The position numbers and the translations under genes were made by a program. From positions 79,201 to 143,200 of the forward strand of contig JAIPIF010000003.1 of assembly GCA_021734785.1 (NCBI GenBank): a stretch of DNA of 64,000 bases, read 5' to 3'. Below, in pieces: positions 51,101-63,100 of this stretch (positions are counted from its first letter, which is position 1; every line of letters starts with the position of its first letter). The stretch is from Candidatus Altimarinota bacterium. GTDB lineage: Bacteria; Patescibacteriota; Gracilibacteria; UBA4473. The notes below the pieces were generated by a model that searched no databases, was not told where the DNA came from, and saw nothing but the letters and a program-made list of their open reading frames with translations.

Positions 51101-54100
51101 ATTGTACAGCATCGTCCCGGGATAACTGGTGTCATCGACGTGACTGGAGTTTGTAATGACATCGTAATCACCCACACGAACGAGGTATCCTCCGGAATCA
51201 TAATTATCCGCTTCGTCCGCGACCTCGACGTACAGCGTCAGGTCTGTCCCCGATTGGCTGAGCGAACAATCTGCCGCGTACGGTCCCGCATACTGTGTAC
51301 AGCGCCAACCGACATCCTGGTTTCCACTTCCATTTCCGTCGTTGTACACTTCGTCAAACTCACAGGTCGCTGCATCGTATGGGGTGGGGTGTCCCTCCCC
51401 GTAGGGATCGGTGTCCGCAGTACCATTACAATCATCCGGAACCTGTCCATTTGCTACCTGCGCTTTCCACGTGTCGGATCCTGTCCCAAATCCATCACAG
51501 TACACCGTCAGTCGGCGCACACAGGAGGCATCACTGTCGGCCACGCCGCCCAGACTGTCCCCACAGCCGTAGATATGTCCGTCGACATTGAGGTACTGTC
51601 CGGAGGAATCCGTCGCCTCGTCGGCGACGACTTCGCCGTTGACACAGACCGCATTGTCCGTGCCAGCGTTTTCCCAATCGTCCGCAATGGCATCATCGCC
51701 ACAACATTTCCCCGCGAAGAACGTCCCCGCGCCGTACGTGTCGGTACAGGCGGTTTCACAGCTTGCGAAGTCTTTGTCATTACAGACGACCGTGGTGGCG
51801 GGGGAAGTATCTGTGGCGGTGTTTCCCGCTTGGTCGGAGGCGCGGAAGTTTATGGTGTACGTCGTGCCGGAGGAGGATCCGGTCGTATCCCAGCTGTAAT
51901 CACAGTTTCCAGACGTCGCCCCCGCGGAATAGTCATCCGTCACGCCCGTGCCGGAATAGCTCGGGGTGCTGGTGTAGATGGAAATTTCACACGCGCCGTC
52001 AGACAGCCCAGACGTCGCATCGGTCAGCGCCGCCCCCAGGGCCACGGTCCCCTCGACCCAGCTGGCCACAGCGTCCACGGCCACGGTCGGATCTGTCGCA
52101 TCGATCTGGTACGGCCCGCGGTGCACCGTGGAGGTGGAGCTCAGCCAGTTGCCGGCGTTGTCCACGGGGAGAATGTTGAAGTACCAGTTGTTTGCATCCG
52201 CGAGGGAAGAGGAGGTCGCCGTCTGTACGGCATTTTCCAGATTCTTGCTTGGGCTGGAAATATCCGTCTCTCCCTGCGTCCAGCTGGTGGCGTACCCATC
52301 CAGACCCGTGGTGACGGTGGCAGAGTCGAGAGTGCTCACTCTCATATCATCAATCCATAATTCACCCGTACCCGTACTCACAATTCCCAAATAAGCTCTC
52401 CACCATTTTGCTCCAGTTGGAACCGTCCATGTATAAATTGTTTCTCTCCAATCCCAGGTTCCAACCCCCAGTCCAATGCTAATATCGGGGAAACCAGAAA
52501 ATCCTCCTTCGCCATTTGCCATAGTAACAAATCCATCCTTATACCATCGTCCAACGGCATATGCTTTATGATAAGAACTGGAACCAAGAACAATGCCGGA
52601 TCCCTTGCTCCAAACGCGCACCTGTACGGTACTTCCTTCCGTAACGGGAATGTATGGAGTATATACTTCTGCACCGTCAGAAACCCCTTTAAAGTAAAGC
52701 GAACCTGCTCCGGCATATTTTTCACTCGTAACAATTTTCGGAGAGGAGTCCTCTCCCAAATTTCTTTGAGTGAAGGGAGCAAAAGTAGAGTCAAAACTCA
52801 TTTGCAGTGGACTCACATTCCCCAGCTGATCGTACGCATTGACGAAGAAGAAATAATCATCCCCCGCATCGACTGAGTCGGTCCACGTCACGGTCGGCGT
52901 GGTGTCCGTGCTCCACGTACTGGTGGCATCCCCCCCGAGGCCCGTCGGAGCGGCGGGGGCGGTGTCATCAGTGGCGGTGGTGTCGGAGGTGGTGTCGGTG
53001 GTGAGGAGGGGGGTCACTTTGACATTGTCAAACTCTGCGATTCCATCAAAAGGCGATAAACCAAACTTTCCACTGGACAAAGATGCATCGGTCCTTTCCA
53101 TTACCAAGATGTCATCCACATATGCCTTTATATTGTTTCCTTGAACAACAACTGTAACCCTATGCCAAACATCATCAGTTCCTTGCGAAGAAGATAAGGA
53201 CTCATACGAACCTATCTGCAAATAATTGCCAGATACTCTCCTATCAATTCTCGCATCAGCATAATTTGGCCTTAATGTAAATGAGTAATAATTATTTTCA
53301 TCTGTATATCTAAACAATACGCGAATATGAGTGGTAGCAGAATTCCATCTGAGATTTCCCTCATACAAGAAATCCGTAAAGGTTTGTGAATCCTCAACCA
53401 AGTTGGCATATTCCGTTACATCTGATTGGGTTAATACACCACCAATAACCGAGAACGTTGAAGTCCCGGGATTTTGATAAGTCCAACCACTGTAATCTCC
53501 ATCACTGAAATCATCATACACCCCGCCGAGCGGCACGTACGTCCCACTCGCGCTCGCCGCCTGCGACACCCCAAATCGCTCCAGCCCCGACTGCATCAGA
53601 TCGGTCACTTCTGTCTCAGTCAGTGCGCGGTCGTACACACGGATTTCATCTACATCCCCCTGAAACGCATGATCACCATGATTATAATATCCACTCACAT
53701 CTGAAACCGCCCCCACCGTCAGATACGGTCCATCATCCAGGTCTGCACAGCTCCCAGAAGCCGTCGCCGTAGCCACACCGTCCACGTACAGCGTGGCATT
53801 CGGACTGGAGTATACATACACCATGTGATGCCATTGACCATCGTTGTAGGTAGTCGAATCGTCAGCCTCTGCCACTCGCGTACCGGTGGCACACTCTGCC
53901 CATCCACGGAGTGAGCCGTTGGAATCCACTGCCAGACAGTGACTGTCTGCGTCTCCAAGTTTGGAAATTTCGAGAATGCGAGGGGATCCCGTCCCCGATC
54001 CAGCCATCTTGAACCACCCAGACAGGGTCATTTCGGTGCCAAAGGAGTATGTGTACGCATTGCTCTCGATGATGTCCCCATCGCCCCCAAAGGTCACCGC

Positions 54101-57100
54101 ACCTCCATTTCCCGTGGCGCCAGTCGTGTAAGAAACACCCGTTCCCGTTCCGTCATTATCATTGGCACTCCAGTCGTACGCCGTACTGCCCGAGCCTTCT
54201 TCAAATGGCATGTACAGCAGCAGGTCGTCGTCTCCCGCGGAAAGTGATAGATCCACTTCATCATTTGCATTGTCCGCCGTGGCCGTCACGTCGGGAGAAT
54301 CCGGTCCCGTGCGATCGGACGTGATGTCACACACCGTACTGCTCCAGCCGGACGTGTTGGTGGGTGAGGTTTGCGCGTTTTGGAGTCGCACGCGGAAGCA
54401 GTACCGCTGATCGTCGCTGATGTCGTCGTACGTGTACGAAGTGGACGATCCGTAGTAGATCTGCTGGTTTGTGGGGCTGAGTTCTTCGAGATTGTAAAAA
54501 TATCCGCTCGGCGGATTGCCCGACCAGCTGATCGTGATTTTCCCCAGTTCAGAGTTCAAAGGTTTTTCGGTGGACACCGTCACGCTGTCGAGTGACGGCG
54601 CGGACAGACTCACACAGTCGTTGCTCTCACAGTACTCGCCGGACTGACAGTGGCTATCCGAGCTGCAGTCTTTCCACGTCCCCGCATCACAGAGATCGTT
54701 GTCGCCGTCGTTGTCGACGTCTGCACTCGTGCTGCCATTGGCAACCGAACAGTTTCCGCCTTCGGCACCGCCACAGTCTGACAAGTCCCCGTCATAATCC
54801 GAATCAAACATACAGCCACTCGTCGACAGACAGATGTCGTACGTGGGCGATCCCTCTCCACAGATGGCTCCATCCACCTGGTCACAGGCGGTGCTGGTGG
54901 GCTGTACGCCCGTGGTGTCCTGCACACAGTTGCCCGAGACACAGCCGGAATTATTGTCACAGTCCCCCCATCCGTCATTGCGTTTGTAGATACAATCATT
55001 GGTCGTACACGCACTGGTACATTCGGACGTGCTCCCACAGGCATTCGTACTTTCCGTGTACGCGTACTCTCCCACCGGATCACACTGCGCCACAGTCGAA
55101 CAATCATACCAGGTGCCGGAATTACAGAAATCATTGTCCTGGTTGCCATTCACATCCACAGAAACCGTCCCCGTAGCATAACACGAGTTGCCATTTACAC
55201 AGTCGGAGGAAGTGTCACAGCAGGCATCAGTTGCTGCCGGAGAAGCGTTTTGACTGGTGTTGTCCACCGTGGAATCGTACCCAGAATCCAGGCTGTACTC
55301 ACTCGCATCATCCCCACAGCAGGTCGTGGCGGAGACCTCTCCGCCCAGGTTCCAGCCGCCGTCATTCCACGCCGAGGCACTGGTACACAGCGTACACGCC
55401 GTCTGATCGGAGTCGAGCTGAATGGCGTTTGCTCCACACGTCCCCCCGCTGGTGGTGTAGCTGGTGAAAGTCCCCCCCGAGCGGATCGCCGCACAGCTGT
55501 CGGTCAGCGCCGTCTCGGACTGACAACCGCCCGTGGTGTCACAGTATTTGTCCGTACAGGATCCAAACGTGCTGGAGGTGTACGCGGTGTCGGTGTCATT
55601 ACAGGTGGAAGCACAGCAACACGGATCGGTCAACGAAGAACCTTCCGATTCGACCGTACAGTCGCGGTCCCAGGTCAGGACACAGTCCTTGGAGCTAGAG
55701 GCAGACACGGTCGCCAACCCCGTGTATGCGCCTCCCGCCGTGGGCAAGGTCCCCACCACGTCACAGCCAGACGTGATCGAAACTTCACTCACTCCCGCTC
55801 CCGCGATGGACGAGCTGTACTGCACATCCGTCCAAGAAATCCCGTCGGTGTCCGTCACACGCACGGTCTCACTCCACCGCTCCTGCGGGCTTGCGCCCGG
55901 GGCCACACACCAGTCACTGCGCGTGTCATCCTGCGTCACTGTCTGGGTGACGACGGCATTTTCTTTCCATTTGAAGGTATAGCTCTGCTGCCCGCCACTG
56001 CCAGCCACGGTCAAACTCTGATCCCCACAGGCAATCGCCGTGTACGCCGTCTCTGCCCCAGAGGCGCAGGCATCCGAGAGGGTCACCGAAGCAGACTGGT
56101 CGGCGTTATTCGTCACCGTCACCGTACACTTCTGGAAATCATCGCCACTGGCAATGGAAGTCGAACTCGTGTCTTGAATGGGCGTACAGGCAGACGCCGT
56201 GATCGAGTTCTCCCACGTGTAGCAGAGGGTCTGGTTGGCAGATGATGCCTCGGGAGCGTGGACATCGAAGTCGACAGAGTTGCCGGCCATGTCTGCATAC
56301 CCGTACTCCGCCGTGTCGATGTCGGGGTCGTACTCCGGTGCCGCCGCGGCGTATGAGTAGTTGGCCGACGGGTACAAACCATAAAATCGATCCACCCAGA
56401 AATTTTTGAGGGTAAAGCCCCCTACACCGTCATTCCAGGCGATGCGTGCGGTCACGCCCCAGTTGTTTTCGTGCGAGATGAAGAGGTCCTGATCGCCATC
56501 TCCATCGAAGTCTGCATTCCCGACACCTCCGTAATCTCCCGAGTCAAAAATTGGCCCCGAACGCGTAAACGAGGTTCCTGTTCCGTCATTGGTGTACAGG
56601 TAGTAGTCGCCCCCTGATCCGGTGGATTTGATGTAGTCAGGCTTGCCATCGCCCGTGAAGTCGGCTGCCGCAATGCCATGCGACTCCCATCCATCTGTGT
56701 CCATCTGAATCGGAGCGTCGAATGTATCATCCCCATTTCCGAAATAAATGATCGTCCCGTACCCGTACTGCGCGAAGATCGCGTCCATATTTCCGTCTTG
56801 GTCGAAGTCCGCCGCATCTCCTCCCGATGGATGTGTCCCTGCAGGCCCAGACAAACTCAGCGTGGAGTGGGTGAAGTTCCAGCTGCCGGTATTTTCGAAA
56901 TATTCCTCTGTCTCTGATTCCGATAGGCCAAAGATGTCGTAGTCACCGTCATTGTCGAAGTCTGCCACGGTGAAACCACGGATTTCATCCCCCGGCATTA
57001 CATCTGTGGACGTAATGTACTGACTCGTAAGGCTCCCATCCGCCGCTCCTCCAAAAATGCGGAGATCTGAGTCTCCACCGGAAACAATGTCGTAGTAACC

Positions 57101-60100
57101 ATCGTTATTGAAATCCGCTATTTTCCCATCAAAGGTATCGCTACTTCCCATGAAGAGAACACCCCGCGCCTGCAGGGTCGAAAAAGAGCCATCTCCATAC
57201 ATGTCTGCAGTCCACACGGTTCCATCCTGATCAAAAATCGCCACAAACGGTTCTTTTTGGACGACATCCCCCGAGCACGTCGTTCCCTCGTACACAGACC
57301 AGGTGTCGACTCCCGCATCCAGGGTTTCGGTGTAGTTGCGCGTCCATCCTGCCCCTCGCACATTTCCGGCAGTGTTGTCGACGGCGACCGTTTTGGCGTA
57401 CGAGAGATCGGTGGACGATCCCGCACTCACGGTCGGGGTGCCCGACTGAGAGCTACTTCCCCAGCTCACACTTGCCCGCATGGCATCGTCGTCAAAAGAA
57501 CTACTGTCTGAATTATTTGCTTGATCACGACACACGAGTCGATAATTCCAGTCACCATTCTCTGCGTGATCGGGGCACCCCGCACTCCCCACCCCCGCAG
57601 CCGTCACGGTACAGCTACACGCACACTCCGTCCCGGTGCACGCTTGCCAATCCGCAGGGTTTTGCGCAACTCCATTCTGTGTCCCCTGAAACTGACATTC
57701 TTTCATGCCGTCATTCGTGGCATTGGTCGTGTCCATGTCGTAGCAGGTGCCAGACAGCGTGACCGTTTCGGTTTGGTCAAACAGTGTGGTCGAAATGTTG
57801 GCCGGACCGGAGGTGGGGCGGTTATCCCATTCGGTCGTGAAATACAGATGAAATTCGCTCGATTCATTGTCATTTTGATCACGACACTTGATGTACAAAT
57901 CGTAGGAAGATTCGTCCACCAATTGGACACGATGGATGTGCGTGGTGGTGAAGTCCGCATCAAACGGAACCATGTCCGCCCAGGTCTCACTCGCGATCGG
58001 CGCAAAACGACACTTCGCCAGTTCGTTGGTGTCGATTTTCCAGGTGTAGTCGTAGGTGTTTTCTTCCGAAAGCGATGGATCCGCCACGACTGCTCCCAGT
58101 GCGGGCGTGTTGGCGGAGATCGTCGGCGCCGTGGTGTCGATGGTAAATTCATACGTGGCCGTCATTGGTGTGAGATCGTCTTGGTTGATGAGAATGGAAC
58201 CCCCGGCCGTATCCTTGAGGTCCATTTTGATCCGATAATCTCCGTCCGTGTTTGCTGCGGTGTTCCAGCTGCCGGCAGTACTCCAGACTGAGGAAACGTC
58301 CAGCGTCGCCCCGGCAGTGATGGACTGCGAGGAATCCGAAACAGGCGTCGCGATCGTCGACCAGCCGGCGGTATCTTTTTGCACCGCGATATCCAGGTAC
58401 CCATCGATCGTTTCACTGCTGGTGTTTTCAATCACAGACACTTCCATGCCGGCTTCGGCTTCACCGCGTGTCACCACCGGCGCGCCCACGCCGTGCGCCT
58501 GGGGATCGGGCATCCCGGAGATCAGCAGACTGTCGGTGTAGGAGTATCCGTAGTAACTATTCCCCGGGGTAATCGTCGCCTCTGGAGTGGCATCGGTCGG
58601 ACCGCTGCTCGGATCATAGATGTGAATATTCCCCACATCCGGATAAATCGCCTCAATCGTCCCATCCCCGTCCACATCTCCAAACGTTGCTGTAAGTCCA
58701 AAATTTCCATGGTCCTGACTGTACCATTCTCGCTCGTACGCGCCGGTGGTAGGATTGTACTGAAATATGTGTGCCCGACCGTCATAGTTGCCAGTAATAA
58801 ATTCCTCATATCCATCCCCATCCCAGTCAGCGAGCCCGCCGACATTTTGGTAGTCATATCCCGTGTCGATGGTTTCTGTAGCCGTCCAAACTCCCGTCTC
58901 CTCATCGTACTCAAAAACCCGAGGCCCATCTGTCGAAGCGTTGCTACTGATCAATTCGGGTAATCCGTCCATATCCACATCCAGCATCGCTGAGCCCCAG
59001 TAGTTGTACCCTCCACCCCCTTCATACTCCTGATGCTCGTAGGTACCATTGCCCCCGTACTGCCAGATGTTGCGACGACCAGAGGAAGCATACATCTGTG
59101 AGACAAATTCGAGTGCTCCATCTCCATCGATATCTCCCACCGAGGCCATCATCTGATTGTCGATCTGGCGCTCGTAAGACGTATAATCCACCCCCGAATT
59201 CCAGTAGGACGGATCGGCGACATCCAGATTGGATTCCAACGCGTACGCCGACCCCGTCCACCCAAACACAAACGATCGATCTGCGCCGTATCCCGGATCG
59301 ATGATTTCGACATCACCGTCTCCGTCCAGATCTCCCACAGTCACATTGTAGGGGTTGCCTCCAGAATCAATGATGCCCGTACTCCCCCCCAGGACATTTT
59401 CGTACTGCTGGGTGGCGGGATTATATTCAAAGGACCACATGTACCCGTTTGAGTAGTACGAAACAATCAGGTTTGGGATGCCGTTTCCATCGGTGTCAGC
59501 GATAGCGAGTCCCGGGTACGTCCCCATGTCAAAAGCCTGTCGGAAGACAGACTGATAGCTGCTGCCATTCCATTTGATAATTTCGACACCGTAGTTGTGA
59601 TCGGCCACGACGATCTCCATCTCCCCGTCCTGGTCCAGGTCGGTCTCGGGGTAGTAGAAGACCTGGGTATTGTCAAACGCCACTGGCTGCGCGGATTTCG
59701 CGCCGTTTTCGGTTTTGTCGAAGAAGAGGAAAAAGTTTCGGGTGGTATTTTTGGTCGTGGTGCCATCCAGCACGAAGTCGATCCGGCCCTTGGCATTGGT
59801 CGCCGCGTCGTACGCTGGTCCCGGGTGCAGGAAACGGACGGGCTTTTGCCCGGTCAGCTGACCGGTCGTGGGATTGTATTCCACCACGCGCACGCAGGTA
59901 TCACACATGGTCCCGGTCGTCCCCATGTCTGTGAAGAGCTGGGTGAAATCCACCGGCATGCTGATCAGATAATCCGTGCGATCGTACGCTGCCGCATCCA
60001 CTTCGAAAGGCAGCTTGTACGCCCACGGACCGCTGTCGAGGATTGAGTCATTGCCCCGCAGCTCGACATCCTCACTGGCATCGTACACCGCGCGAGAGGT

Positions 60101-63100
60101 CCCCACGGTCATATCTGTCGACCATGCCACACAGTCGCCACCGGCAGAACAGTGATATCCGGCAGCTGTGTCACAGTGGCTGTCCGTGGTACAGTCTTTC
60201 CAGGTGCCGACATCACACACGTCGCTGTCGCCATCGGCATCGGCGTCATGGGTCGTGCCGGTGTCATAACACGTCGACGCATCCACACAGTCGTTGCTGG
60301 CAGCACAACACGCATCGCTCCCGTCAGCAGCCGCGTCCATCGTCGCTAATTCGTACGTGGAGGTGAGATTATTTTCTCCAGAATCGTCCTCACAACACGT
60401 CGTCCCATCGACTTCCCCGCCGATGTTCCAGCTGTTGCCGGCGTTGGTACAGGCGGTAGAATCACTGTCCTGCGCGTACCACGTCCCGCTGCGACATTCC
60501 TCGGTGTCGGCGCCATCGCCGCCGCCGGTGTTTCGCAGGGTTCCGGTCGTGTAGCAGCCGTCAGAACTATTGACCACGTAGTCATCCACACAGTCGGTAC
60601 TGGTATCACAACAGGTACTGGAAGTGCTCCCGTCTGTGGCACCTTGTTCAGACCTCCACCACCCAAACATCACGTTATAAAACGTGTGTCCATTGATCAT
60701 CTGTTCAAATTCAAATACGGTCGTAGAACTCGCCCACGTGCTCAGATCTTCCACGACATAATTTTTTCGGAGGTTGTTGCCACTGTACTGTGTGGACGTG
60801 AGACGAGTCGTATGCCCCACATTGATATCGTACTGATTGGCATCTTCTGTGTCATGCACATCGTATCGCACACAAAAGTCAGACGTTGGACTCACCCCGC
60901 TCACCACGTACCCAAAGTCGTTTGCGCTCGAGAGCAGCCCTCCAGAAATATACGTGCTTCCTCGGGTCGCGGCGGTTGGGTTTTCGCAGACATACGGCTG
61001 TCCCGAATTATCGCCATCGTCACAGTACTGGTCTCCCGTACAATCACTGTCTGAGAGACATTGCACCACGCGAACCGAAACACTGCTGCTCCAGTTTGAG
61101 GTGTTGCTCAGGCCATCGCGCGATCGCACGAAAAAGTAGTACGTGTTGCCAGCACTCATGCCCGAATAACTCGCACTCGCGGAGGCACCCCAGCTGCTGG
61201 CGGTACACCCGGTGGTGGAATCACTTGTGTTGCGGCAAAACTGATACTCGACATTCCCGTCACACCCGCTGTCCGTGACGGTGCCAGACGTCACACTGAA
61301 ACTCGTGCTCAGTGTCGGGGTCGTGGGTTGGTTCATGGCCGGCACCGCGGGGGCGGCATTGTCAAACGTCGCCGTGGGCGAGGTACAGTTGAGGGAATTT
61401 CCCGCGTTGTCTGAGATCTCATCGATACACGAATTGCCACTCACGGTCACAGCACAGCTCCCGCCTGCATCGTTGATCCCGGACAAAGTATCCGTCGATC
61501 CAGAGAGCGTGAAGGTCTGACTCGATCCCGCCACACACTGATTGCTGCTCGGGCTCCAGCTGCCACAGGTAGGATTGGTGGTGTCGATTTTGGTCGCGTC
61601 CGTCCCGGTCCAGGTGGCACTGTTTCCGGCGACATCCTCCACCGTGTAGCGAAACTGATAACACTTTGCATTTGTGCCCGTGTAATTGTAACTCTTCGCA
61701 GCAGCCGTCTCACTTACCGCGGTATCTGTCCAGCTTCCATACGTTCCACAGCTTTCATTGCTGAGGGTCGCTGCGCGATATTCCAAAAGATAATCTCCAT
61801 TGGTCGCAGACATTCCTGATAAGGCATCGGTGCCCCGCTCCACCGTGATAGCAATCGGGGTCGTGTTTTGATAATTCTGTGGACTGCCACTGCCGTTGCT
61901 GACATATCCGCCGGTGGGAGCCGTCACATCGACTTTGAGCTGTGTGGTCGCCTGCGTCTGACTCCATCCCAACGTGTCATCCGCATAAAAACAAATGTAG
62001 TCATTGTGATCACTCGTGACATTGAGCGTACTGCCACTGATGTAGGCGCTGGCATAACTTCCCGCACTGGTGGGACAGGTGCCATCGGCGTCGTACGTCC
62101 ATTTGGACTGATTGAAATTTCCCCCGGCATCACTGATCGTCGCCGCGATCGAATCGCTCTGGGCCCAGCTCCCGCTGGCATTGTCCGTGATGGTGATCAC
62201 GGGCGGCGTCGTGTCGAGGGCAAAGCTCCCGGTGTTTGCACTGCTGCCGGCATTGGCAAGGCTATCGCGACACTGTACGTACACCGTGCGAGATCCGTCG
62301 GCCGTGGGGCAGCCGTTGCTGCCGGAGTTGATGTCAAAAGTGGTCTTGGGCGTGGTATACGATTCCCAGGTCGTCCAGGTGGCATTGTCACAGCTGAAGC
62401 GCATCTGTGCTCCGCTGGATCCAATGCCCGCATCATTGAGAGTCAAATTGAGCGTCGGCGTATCATCCCCAGTGGGATTGCCACTGCCGTTGCTGACGGT
62501 ACACACCGGCCCCGTCGTGTCGATGTAGAATGGCCCCCGGTGTACCGTGGAGGTCGAGGTCATCCAGTTGCCGGCGTTGTCCACGGGGAGAATGTTGAAG
62601 TACCAGTTATTTGCGTCTGCGAGGGAAGAGGAGGTCGCCGTCTGCACCGCGTTTTCCAGATTCTTGCTGGGCGAAGAAATGTCCGTCGCGCCCTGCGTCC
62701 AGCTGGTGGCGTACCCGTCCAGGCCGGTGGTGACGGTGGCATTTTCAATAAATGAAGGACTCGTGCCTGGTTCCATTTGCGGCGCTGCCAACCACATTCG
62801 GGTGTATCCTCCCTCGTATAAATCGTAATACTGGAAGCTGAGGCTATCACTGTCAGTGGGATTGGCCGTGGTAAACGGATCCCAGACAAGAAGTTTCCAT
62901 CCCTCCGAGGCATTGACCGTGAGAAACTCGGAAGTATAGCGATCCGATTCTCCGTTGTCTGCCGTATAAAATCGAATCCTCACATTTGATGTTTGGTCCG
63001 TTTTGGCCCACAGAGACACCGTGTAGGTAGTGTTATCCGCTTGCGGGGCATAATCACCATAACTGTACCAATATCCATTCCCACTCGTGTCATCATTTTC

